From Chlorophyllum brunneum (Eukaryota; Basidiomycota; Agaricomycetes; Agaricales; Agaricaceae): DNA of 64,000 bases. A program made the translations under genes and the position numbers. The stretch's first letter is position 1, and the number at the start of each line of letters is the position of its first letter. The stretch is taken from contig OY756151.1 of the NCBI GenBank assembly GCA_963576785.1, positions 310,001-374,000 of the forward strand, in the 5' to 3' direction. Below the pieces are notes generated by a model that worked only from the letters and a program-made list of their open reading frames with translations, was not told the origin of the DNA and did no database searches. Of the stretch, positions 12,161-22,186 are shown in pieces.

Positions 12161-12248
12161 AATATCCCTATGTAGTGTAGACTAATACTGTATAATCAAT
12201 TTTTGCAAATCAATGGTGGTGGTACAAGTCAAAGAAGGGATGATATAT

Positions 12249-12260
12249 ATAAACAGGATT
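12249..12260 (+). repeat. Target-site duplication of the large LINE, right copy
   Basis: Exact repeat of ataaacaggatt from 5388-5399, marking the 5' boundary of the minus-strand LINE. Confidence 0.8.
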
Positions 12261-15200
12261 CCTATTTCTTGGTTGAGTAATAACAGTTTGATAACATTTG
12301 CTTATTTGGTTACTTGGCTGAGATAGGTATTAAGACCATACCCTAGAGGTTACATCCTCTTTAATTGCCCTTAGTAGCTGAATCTGTAACAGTGTCAATG
12401 GGATCTGAGGACAAGGATTACTCAGATGAAACAATGGCAGGTAAGCCAAATCTTGCTAGCTCTTCACACAAATCTGAAGATTGCTGCAGGAGTATCATAC
12501 ACATTGCTGATGTCCAAGGAGACTCTCGACTGGGTGTATGGAGTGCAACCACAGCCAATGTAGATCTTTGGATAAATAGTCAGACCACTTATGTATATCA
12601 TTATGCATGATTAAATAAAACTTCAGATATTATTTTTTCTCCTCTGTTTTCAAGAGTGAAGAATATGTGTGAAATAACACATAGCTGCAGTAGTGCATGT
12701 GAATGCACAATAAATAGGCAACCTTGCAAAATGAGCGATGAATGGCTTTTGGACTCTAGTGCCTCCCTCAATATTACTCTAAACAAGAGGGATCTTGTTG
12801 ATGTTGTTGAAGGTTCTTTCGGATTGGTGTAGATTGCAGATGAATCCACTCTCTCTATCAGATCTTATGGCACTGTCTATTTAGAGACAGAAGTAAAACT
12901 TGAGTCTGGTGAAGTTCAGCAGCATACTTTGCACCTTTGCCTAGTATATCACATACCAAAGTTAGATATGAGACTTCTCTCAACTGGATCCATCATGGAT
13001 AAAACTGGTCTGATTGCAGAAACATCAAATGGGAAGATTGTCATTTGTGATGTTTGTGGTAAGCCATTCCTGAGTGGACAATATTGCCAGGGTGCTTCTT
13101 TGAACCAAGTTTACTTTGTGAACATGTGTATCTTGTGTAATGGAGATCTCTGGTTCTCTTTGGCTTCAATTAATAAGAATACCACATCCTATGATATCTG
13201 GCATCGAAGATTTGCACACCCATCTGATCAGGCTCTGGGTTATGTGCCAAAACACACAGAATCTAGTCTGGTACTTCCACTGAGGGAACAGAAGGTTTGC
13301 CCTGGTTGTGCACTTAGAAAGCTGCCAAACAAGGCTTACCATGAGAATACATCTTGCACATCCGAGATCCTTGAATTGATCCACTTGGATCTTCAAGAGC
13401 TCCCCATCTTGTCCTATCACAAGTTCAAATAGGTTATAACATTTCTCGATGACTACTTTTCCTCTGTGCGCATTTCCTTTTTGCACAATAAATCAGACAC
13501 TGTATGTGCCTTTAAGGCATATGCTGAATTGGTAATGAACCAAACAGGCAAATGCATCAAGCAAGTGTGCTCTGATAATGGAGAGTACCTATCTCAGGAA
13601 CTCATGGACTACTTCACTGAGAAAGGAATCCTTTCCAAAACAAGTGCACTACACATTCACCAACAAAATGGACATGCCAAACATCTTAATCAAACACTTC
13701 TAGAAAAGGTACAATCTATGCAACTTAAAACGTGCCTTCTAGCTAGCTACTGGGAGTTTGCATTTGATATGGCTGCTCATGTCTATAATAGAACACCTAT
13801 GAAGCACCTGAAATGGGTCACTCCCTATGAGACATGGTTCAGAAGGAAACCTGATGTTTCTCATCTCCGAGTGTTTGGTTGTGGGGCCTATGTGTACCTT
13901 CCTAATGAGATGCGGCAAGATAAACTTGCACCCAAATCAGAATTAATGATCTTCATCAGTTACACAGGTGATAGCAGCAACTTTAAATTTATGTGCTATC
14001 AGTAGAACAATTCTATCTTTATCTTCCCCCACACTGTCTTCGATGAACTCTATTTTCCCAGATGTCCATCACAGTCTGAACAACAAGGCCAATTGCCACC
14101 TAATAATAGCAATTCTAATGATCAAGATGTCCTAAATCCTCCCCTTTCTGGAGATGAATTTGTTCCAGGACCATCTAGTCCAAGTGTGCTATGAGCTGGA
14201 CCACTGCTGGCACCTCCTTGTCCACAATTTCCTATTCCTAGTCTTAGAGAGCAGACTCCATTGCCTCTGCCTTCTTCCTCTTCTAGAAGATCTTCTCCCA
14301 GATTATCCTATAAGGATCCCACTCCACCTCCCTCTTCACCTATGCTATCTCGGCCTCCAGGAAAAGTTAAGATTGAGGATAACATTGAGGAGGCTGCACC
14401 TGCACCTAATCCACATGCTGATGACTGGGCTCCTATACCTATTCCAGAAGGGATCTTGATTCCCCATCCAAACATTGAGGTACTGAGAAAACTCCATGAT
14501 CAAACCACCCTTCAGGTTTCACAGAGAGAAGAAAATGTCTATGGTAACTGCCGATACCCAAAGAATATCCTTAAGGACTATGAAAGGTACAAACCTTTTG
14601 GTCAGCCAAGACAAGGACAATGGAATCCTAACTGACCTAATGCCCCTCCAGGGCTTGGTCATCACATTCTAGGAGAGAATGAGTATGTACTTGATAGGCC
14701 ACAACCTCCTCTGCTAGCACATGAGCAGAACATTGATATTGATTTGCCCATACTTGAGCTGAGTAAGAAAGAGCTTTGCTGATTAATTTGCAAAGGTGGT
14801 ATAGAGCTAATCCATTACTGTCTTTCTAAGGCCAGTGTGACTTCTCCATTGCCACAGCCAGTCCAATTTTGGGACCTTGCCAAGTTGCTACCTATTGAGT
14901 GCAACAAATGGCTTAAGGCATGCCTTGAAGAGCTCAATGTACTCAGGAAACACAACATGTATGAGTTAGTAGACTGCCCTACCAAGGGTATTAATGTTGT
15001 TAAAAACAGATGGGTCTTCAACACTAAGTCATTACTGTGCTTGACTAGTGGCTAAAGGTTTCTCACAAAAGGAAGGTCTCGACTATAATGAGCTTTTCTC
15101 TCCAGTTGTCTGCTATGAAACTTCTTGTCTCCTGTTCTCCTTAGCAGCAGTCAAAGACTGGGAAATCGAAAGCATTGACATAAAAACTGCCTATTTATAT

Positions 15201-16413
15201 GGCAATCTAGATGAAAAAATCTTTATGGAACAACTGGAAGGCTTCATACTTGGACAAAATAAAGTGTGGAGGTTATGAAAAGCATTGTACAACCTTAAGC
15301 AAGCTGGCTTAGCTTGGTGGCACATGATGATGAAGTCACTGCTTGCCATAGATTTCAAGCAATCTCTATCCAATGCTGGAGTATATTATAATTGCTGTTC
15401 AAAAACTGGCTTGATTATAATTGCCCTTATTTATGTCGACAATATTGTCTTTATGGGCAAGAAGTACCCTTTCTATTACCAAATAAAGAAAAACTTCATG
15501 GAACAATGGGAATGTCATGACCTTGGAGAAACTACTGAGTTTTTTGGCATGACTATCTCATGGGACCGGAAGAACAAGCAGATCTACGTTGATCAGATTT
15601 CATATCTCGACAAAGTTCTTGCTAAATTTGGTGTTGCTGCAAGGCCAACTCAAACATTTCTTCTGGCAGGATATGCCTTCTTGTCCTATAAGGGTACTAT
15701 TGACCCTGAGTTCCACCAGAAGTACCAACAACTTGTTGGATCCTTGATATATCTCATGATTGGCTTGTAATCTGATATTGCTTATACTGTTGTGAAACTC
15801 AGTCAGTAGATGGCTAGTCCATCAGAGGAGTATTACAAGCATGGTTTATACCTGTGCTGCTACCTTCTGAGTATATGATGCTATTGCCTCACTTTTAATG
15901 GGCAATCACAGAAGTCCATTCAAGGCTTCTCTGATTCTGACTTCACAGGATGCCTTGCTACACACAAGTCTACTTCCAGCAACTTAGTCTTGTTTGCCAA
16001 TGGACCAGTTTCCTGGTTAAGTTGCCAACAAAATACCACAGCACTGTTTACCACAGAAACCAAGTATGTTGCCATGTGTGAGACATCTTGTCAACTGATT
16101 TGGATCCATCAGCTGCTTAGTGAGATTAGGTTCGAACAGCCTGCTTCATATCTCATGTGTGACAATTTGGGATTGACCTTCTGGACCCCCAATCCAGTTG
16201 TTGAACATCGGTCCAAACATGTGGCAATTCACTGGCATTTCATCCGTGAACTCATTGAGATGGGCAAAATAGAACTATTTTATGTGGAGTCTGAGAAGAA
16301 CCCTGCTGATATCTGCACAAAAAGTCTGGATACTATAAAATTCCAACAATGTTGCAATTATTTACCCATTCAGTTTGGTGCTTGATTCATATTGCACTTT
16401 GAGCGAGGAGGAG
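12261..16413 (+). mobile_element. Internal region of a decayed Ty1/copia retrotransposon
   Basis: Plus-strand copia-type internal sequence running from a gag-like segment (a frame at 12365-12610) through protease, integrase, reverse transcriptase and RNase H to a polypurine tract (gagcgaggaggag) just before the LTR at 16414. The domain order PR-INT-RT-RH is that of Ty1/copia, not Ty3. No 5' LTR was found next to it; the large LINE lies immediately upstream and separates this part from 5035-5387. Confidence 0.8.
12729..16385 (+). pseudogene. Ty1/copia pol polyprotein (decayed)
   Basis: The protease starts at W-L-L-D-S-S-A-S (normally DSGAS). The GAG-pre-integrase zinc region has W-H-R-R-F-A-H-P..C-P-G-C. 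The integrase core shows S-D-N-G-E-Y and H-Q-Q-N-G-H-A-K (13466-14005). The RT begins near 14840 with V-V-K-N-R-W-V, then I-D-I-K-T-A-Y-L-Y-G and Y-V-D-N (normally YVDD). RNase H ends near 16385 with N-P-A-D-I-C-T-K. In-frame stops occur at about 12831, 13430, 14003, 14632, 15276 and 15767, and there are frame changes between 14640 and 15050. It would have copied and integrated the element; it is now inactive. Its RNase H is only distantly similar to the copy at 2065-2707, so two copia families are present. Confidence 0.85.
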
Positions 16414-16862
16414 TGTTGTTATTTGCACTTACTATAGCTGCATTCCATATGACTAGTTCCACAGTATATTATTCATCTAATATTTGTCATCGAGGCTGCA
16501 CCCTCTGACTCACATTATGCACCTCTTCCTCATGTATTTCATGAGCTGACCAATCACTGTCACTCCAATTATGCTACTGGACACCACTGATGATATTGCA
16601 GTGTTTCAAGGGACTTTAGTGTCATTACTGACACAACTATGCCTATTATTAATTGTAGGTCTTAGGGTTTGCTACCCAGACATTTAGTATATAAAGCAGC
16701 ATGTATTCCCTTTATTTCTATAAGACAATCTACTCGATTATCTACCTCACTCTACTCGACTCTCTCAGTAACTCTCTACTTAGTAACTCTACCATTAACT
16801 AACCCCCTTATCAGTAAGTCAGATTATCCATCTGCTATTGTGTAGTACTGTGCTGTTCAACA
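16414..16862 (+). repeat. 3' LTR of the copia element
   Basis: A 449-bp sequence beginning TGTTG and ending CAACA (perfect 5-bp terminal inverted repeat), placed directly after the polypurine tract. It has a TATATAAA box at about 16688-16695. Downstream flank: attgg, then the end of a FunK1 kinase fragment on the opposite strand, so the element appears to have inserted into that gene. Confidence 0.75.
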
Positions 16863-16865
16863 ATT

Positions 16866-17280
16866 GGTCCTATAATCTTGTAAGCCACTACAGAGCTTAA
16901 TATGGTTATTGCCTTTGACTGCCCCTACGGTGCCAAGATAAGGCTCGGGTGAATGTGTCATGTCAAAGATTTGCTTTTCACTGGATGGACGCATGGTTCT
17001 GGCATACTGGTCTTTGATTACAAGCTGAGGCATGATATTTCCTTTGGGATTATAGAAAAAGAACATTAGATTGGCGACCCAAAGGATCCCTTCATCGTGG
17101 GTAACAAATATAGCACACCAGACATGCCCCTCTGGCCCTGCATACGGGTATAAGGCATACTACATATGTGTCTGCCTTAGGAAACCACCTTTCTGGGCAT
17201 GGTAACCTAAGCCGCGGCATGCTGAATGTTCAAGGGTGCTTTGTCATGGGCCTTGTTCCGGTATTATTAAGATATCAACT
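16866..17280 (-). pseudogene. FunK1-type kinase fragment cut by the copia LTR
   Basis: The minus-strand frame around 17150-16866 matches the N-lobe of the intact FunK1 kinase next door. Compare the block ending Q-L-V-I-K-D-Q-Y-A-R here with V-E-L-V-I-K-D-Q-Y-V-R there, followed in both by a P-Y-x-G-[TV]-V segment. The Lys of V-I-K is the likely ATP-binding lysine. Upstream sequence to about 17280 is similar but out of frame. The match stops about 4 bp from the LTR edge at 16862; the rest of the kinase is not found in the window. Confidence 0.65.
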
Positions 17281-17346
17281 AATGGTACGTCCTGTACATA
17301 TCTAAACATGTATGAGGCAGACAGACATTTGAATATATCCGTATTA

Positions 17347-19911
17347 TTACTCCGTACGAGCTTTCTTCGTCTAGCAAGAAATTCGTGAGGTCATAGATGG
17401 ATGTAATAGGTTGCAGAAATACGTACCGGGTGACCCTCCCCATCCTGCTCCCCGTATTCTTCCTCATCATCATGCTTACCATGCTCCCCCCCCTCTTCAT
17501 CATAATTCTCATCATCCTCATTCTCGTCATTGTCGGCTCCTTGATCCTCCTTGTCCTCTTCCCTATTGGTGTGCTCGGACGGCGGCGCGGAGTCGACTTC
17601 AGGAGCATTCCGCTTCGTGCCCTGGCTGGATCGCGACGAACGGAATGTTGCACTGCGACGAGATTCACTCTCGGATGGTGATAAGAAAGTGGCACTGGGT
17701 CCAGGCTTGACGGACCTATGCTTGCTCGCTTTCTCCTTGTCCATGAAATCCGCATCTTTATTCTCGATAACAAAATTGAGGATCAGACGTTGAAGCAGTT
17801 CATGAACGTATTCCGGTTTTTGCCTATTGGAGTCCTGAGCCCAGTGGTAGTCCGGGGTGATCCCGTCTGCCATTTCTCCGAACAGTTCCCCAAGGGCTCC
17901 ATACCCGGAATGTAAAACTTTGTCGCGAGATGAAAACCTAGTGAGAAGCGACTTCCGCAAATCCTGCGTTGGCAAACCCTGTCGAGATCCATCATAGTTG
18001 GGAAGTAATGACTCCCAGTCTGCACGTATAATAGGCTCTTTTTGCGCACCCTCTGGCGCAGCTTGGATACCCCAGCAGACGCAAGTCCAGACGGCAGATT
18101 CTGCGTCGTGACGGAGTTCGTGTCGCCACGTAGTTGTAGCGGGAGAAGCATTCTTCCGCACAGACTCATCTTCATATGGGCCATCAAACTCCGTCATACG
18201 TTGCGGGTGAATTGAGCTGTAGGCATCACGGATGCCATCAGTGAGCTTTGGCAAGGGGGTAAAGGGTAATCTAGAAGGCGGTAATGGTTTCCCCGCTTGA
18301 ACAGCCCGAGCAATGAACATCGGTGTGCCCTACTTACGTTTCAGCGCGACATTATGATAAGTAAGATGAGGCCTACCGTACGCCCGTCCCCGGAAGGCTG
18401 GGGGTGGTCGAGCATTTTACTATAACCAAAGTCGATAAGAAGGATCGAAGTTTTGTGTTTCGGTTCGCTACGCGCAGCTGAAGTCAACTGCATATCGTGA
18501 AATATGTTACGACATACTCATTATCGAGCAAATGCTCAATGAACACGGGAGACGCCGTTGCGGAGGTCTGTATCCCGTTTCCCGGAAATTCAGGACGGAT
18601 CACGACGTTCCATGGGCTAATGTCAAGGTGAAGAATGTTGAGATCATTGTAGAGACCCCGAGTGACTATAGAAAACGTGAGGATAGGTATCAATCCATAA
18701 CTGAACCTTTACCCTCTAAAAGATCGTACATCGCATAAAGAAGCTTTCGCGGGGTATCCAAACCCATAAATTCGGTACCGTAATCTTGTTGGGGAATACG
18801 GGTCTTGACGCGATTGCCGCAGAGTGTCCCTTGAACCTCAGAACAGAACAGGGCTCTGACAACGCCAGGATATGGTCCACCCGAGTGTATCTTTGCAAGT
18901 ATTTCCCCCTCGGTCAATCGACGCGCAAGCCTGACGTACTGGTCTTTAATTACGAGCTCAACCACGACCGTGCCAGGAGGACTGTACACAAAGATATTGG
19001 ACCGACGACCAAAGGGATCACACGAGTAATGAAGACGACACGCCCGGTATTGCGTTCCGGCCACATCTACATCGAAGGCAATGTGTTCCGCGGGGCCTTT
19101 GTTGCTCAGTGTCCTCGATAAGGTTTTATCACGATTGGCGCCTTGGCCATCGTTAAGGTACTTTACAACAGCGGTTAGCAGTGGGACATAATCCTCCTGC
19201 TTCGAAATCTCGAGCTTCCTGATCTCGTACGCATTGCATACGAGGAAGACGAGGTCATTATCATTGACGAGAAGGCCAAGTGCTGAAATGAGGTCCGGTC
19301 GAGCCTCGAGGAGATATGCGGCGTAGGTAATAGCTTGGTCAATGCGCTGCTGACGGGTGCGGCCAGCAGAGCGGTATTCGATCGCCATTTCAACGGAGCC
19401 CCAATGATACTTCCCATTAGCTTCAACTAGGGGGAACTTTTTGTGGCAAGCCACGATATCTGGCCTGGAGAGCGTGGTGGTGGGGTGGTCAGCTAAGGAA
19501 TTGTTACCACGGGCATGGAACTCGATATCTACAGCACAGTAAGAATAAATTCATCTTTCACATCGGTCAACAGAGTTGTGACGTACTTTTCACCTCCAAC
19601 TCGTCCAAGATACCGTTCACGACACTCATAAACGCCGTCACTGATCCAAACGTTGCAGGCTTCTTTGTTGTCTGCTCTTCGTCTTTCTTCTGCCTCCTTG
19701 GTTTTTGGCCTTCTGGTTGCCCGTCCGTTTCCCCTTGCTCGTGCAAAGACGCTGGCGGCTCACTTCCAATAAGCTGGTAGAATGCATCGAGCGCGATACT
19801 GCGAATGGGAGGTAGATTAGCAGCAACCGTTTCTCGATCGTGCCAGGGATACATTGCCGCAAGTGTGTCAACAGGTGAGCTTTCAGCGGGTGCAGTAGCG
19901 TTTGTAGACAT
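17347..19911 (-). CDS. FunK1-type fungal protein kinase
   Basis: Proposed exons (minus) are 19911-19587, 19528-18713, 18665-18547, 18487-18377, 18329-17427 and 17370-17347, totalling 2298 nt (765 aa), a multiple of three. The fourth exon pair is the weakest: the intron with donor GTGTTC keeps frame, whereas the better-looking donor GTATGT at about 18519 gives a 32-nt intron and a stop. Features: an N-terminal region with a Lys/Arg/Glu-rich linker, the ATP-lysine motif V-I-K-D-Q-Y, the catalytic loop H-L-D-I-S-P-W-N (the family usually has HRDIS), a DFG motif (L-I-D-F-G-Y-S), R-T-G-T-P-M-F, then a C-terminal tail that is first Ser/Arg-rich, then strongly acidic, ending K-K-A-R-T-E. FunK1 kinases are fungal-expanded and their substrates are not known. 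The truncated paralogue lies 70 bp downstream. Confidence 0.8.
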
Positions 19912-20383
19912 CGTGGCCACAGGAGACAACAGCAATTCAGTGCAGAACATATACTGCACTGCATCACATGATCGATGTTACTATACACAGCCTGAAAAAT
20001 ACGCACTGCCTCTCCTCATCACCGCTACTACGATCATAATCAACAAAAGAATTCAATTATTAATCGAATTTAAAGACAGCATGTCTTTACAGTAGTCCAA
20101 TGAATGCGCACAAGTGAGTATAACTCAGCAAACCAGCAGGCTGTGCACTTACCAAGCTGGCCCCAGCTAGCGAGACAGCATATCTCAGTGACCTCGGCCT
20201 TCACCATCATCACACTAAGCATCTAATGCAGTAGACTCGGCCGCTTACTGGTGTCAGTGGCAGATACTGATACTGATTTTCGCACGAGTATATACTGATT
20301 ATATAATAAATTTGAACCTCCACGTGACAGCTTTCGAGACTGGCGGGCTGACAGGCACGGTCGTACTTGTCCTGTATTCCGCT
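19912..20383. other. Intergenic, no gene seen
   Basis: Upstream region shared by the FunK1 gene (leftward) and the AT-hook pseudogene (rightward). No convincing coding frame or RNA gene seen. Confidence 0.4.
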
Positions 20384-21720
20384 ATGGATCCCTCCAACCT
20401 CAAGACACACCTTCAAGGTGACACCTCGAACAATGTGCCTCCTTACCTTCATGATGTGGAGAATACCAGTCCAAGGTACGTGACACTATGGGAGGGGAAT
20501 GAAAATGTATTTTCGTTGACATGATTTCTAATTCAGGATGCCATCATCTTCTTTGCATGTAGGAAATGTGTTCAGTGCTGCAGCTACAGGTGAGTTCAAT
20601 GAACTGGTTCACATGCTGCTGAATGCAGACTGACCATCATTAATCTTTAGAATACTTCCTTCTACCACAGTACCTTCCTACTGGACTAGTCCACTTCAAT
20701 GTCACTGCTGATCCTGACACCATCACCACTGCTGTCAATGTATTCCCTGAGCCAGCTACAAGTACAGGGGCTTGCCAGCCTGGTGCACCTCTGAAACAAA
20801 AGTGTGGCAGGCCTCTAAAGCCTAAGGAACCTGACCTGGCACCTAAATGATTGCATGGATGCCCCCGAGGATCATGCAACAAGCCCGAGGATGGACTCTC
20901 TGGAGATGGGGGTTCAAAGTGACTTCCAGGCTGGCCTCGAAAGCAACCTCAGTTACTGGCATTGTCAGTTCAGACAGGGAAGTTTGTGAGTATGCCTCCT
21001 TACTTATCAGTTTTCCTTTGCTGATGCTCATTTGGGTTCAGTCTGTCCCTGGCATTCTGCCTCGACAATGATCACATCTTGATACCTCCATTAGCAATAC
21101 TGGGAGCATGGTAAATGTGAGTTGATTTCTCTAAATCTTGGTTCCTGAAGGTCTACTAACTTATCTATCTACATCTTTAAGGTATTTTTGCTCCTTCAAC
21201 CATCATCATTCACCCAACCCCCTACCTCCTCTCCATATCATCCTGTGTCTCTGACTTCTCCATCATCTACCCCACCCAATACTGCAGCCTTGTCACAAGT
21301 GATTTCTGCTGTACAACTATTCCCACTACCAGTGGTAGCATCTGTAATCATTAAAGATGATGACCTCCAGTGCTCTGTTAAGGATGTGCCTACCGATGAG
21401 GGTGACAATGCCATTGGTGATGGCCTAGGTAAGGAAGACCCTAGTGAAGATGCAAGTACTGATGATGATAACACCAGTGATGTCAATTCTTCCTCATTTG
21501 CTCACTGTCCTCTTCCACCATGGCTCCTTTGTGCCTTTAGGGAGAAGCTCATGGAGTCTGACAATCATGGTGCCAATAGGGGTTGTTTGGAAAGCAGGGG
21601 AAGAGGACTTAGATAGTCATAAGCACTATGCTGCAAGAAGCCTGAGAGCATGCCCTCGGCATACCCCACTTGACCATTGTAATATGGCAACATGTGGAAT
21701 GGTTCGAAAATCGCATAGGT
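20384..21720 (+). pseudogene. AT-hook gene inactivated by C-to-T mutations (transposon-associated type)
   Basis: Three exons join in phase (20384-20475, 20537-20589, 20651-20850; 345 nt, 114 aa to a TGA). The stop is not the natural end: the same frame continues and reads as three AT-hook-like units in which Arg codons have been lost, with cga to tga at 20848 and 20922, and cgc/cgg/cgt to tgc, tgg or cat at several nearby places. Every change fits C-to-T (or G-to-A) at a CpG. The first hook survives as C-G-R-P-L-K-P-K. Further downstream (21188-21616) a Ser/Pro-rich, then Asp-rich segment ends in F-A-H-C-P-L-P-P-W-L, which reminds me of multi-copy agaric DUF6729-type proteins; this is a weak inference. 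AT-hooks bind the minor groove of AT-rich DNA. Confidence 0.55.
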
Positions 21721-21741
21721 AGCCGTGGAATATCCGAACTG

Positions 21742-21951
21742 CTACCGACTTAAAGGTGTGGGTGCAATGTCCAGATGAGGTGTGTTCTTGAATTCGGTAG
21801 ATACGAGTGACGGTTCGCGGCAGAAGACAGTGACGCTATATTTGATGACGATTGTTTTGAAGACGAAACGGCTGGTGGGAGATGCGTCGTATATCCACAC
21901 GGCGCCGACAATAAGATCATCTATGCCGATAATCCCAGAAACTTAGCATAA
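21742..21951 (-). other. Short unidentified coding-like fragment
   Basis: A minus-strand frame of about 69 codons without stops, ending TAG at 21742 (contains T-S-R-F-V-F-K and V-F-C-R-E-P). Its DNA resembles 30780-30960 on the same strand, on the other side of the NACHT array (shared ttcttgaat..tagat.cg..gac.gttcg). Probably a remnant of one gene duplicated around the array. Family not recognised. Confidence 0.25.
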
Positions 21952-22186
21952 GAGAACCAGCCAGGTACTTTGTTGATATTGCAGAAATCATATCGTGCTC
22001 GGAAGATCACCGACAGTAACATAGTGGGATAAATACTTCCCCAACCCAGGCAAGCGACAAGCAGGATTTCGGTCGGACAACAACCCTTCCCTACCCGTGC
22101 ACCTTTTTCACATCACTTGTCTACTGAACCCACGGAACATCCTATGTTACTTACACTGAAAGCTGTAGTACACGTGGCGGAATGGA

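Larger units (their letters stand above)
5400..12248 (-). mobile_element. Nearly full-length LINE (Tad1-like non-LTR retrotransposon)
   Basis: A 6.85-kb minus-strand element bounded by a 12-bp direct repeat. Its 3' end is at the left (poly-T on the plus strand at about 5402-5418) and its 5' end near 12248. It holds two decayed open frames: ORF1 with zinc knuckles, and ORF2 with APE-type endonuclease, reverse transcriptase and RNase H followed by a Cys/His tail. Two ORFs with an RNase H after the RT resemble the fungal Tad1 group; this assignment is by architecture only. Internal stops and frameshifts make it inactive, but the length suggests it went in nearly complete. It split the copia-related sequence now at 5035-5387 and 12261 onward. 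Confidence 0.85.

Noticed and set aside
17397..17793. Long plus-strand frames rich in Ile, Leu and Val
   Set aside because: They are the complement of the acidic, Glu/Asp-rich tail of the FunK1 kinase.
18488..18519. A 32-nt intron with donor GTATGT in the FunK1 gene
   Set aside because: It is shorter than every other intron in the window and puts a stop codon right after the junction. The longer intron 18546-18488 keeps the frame.
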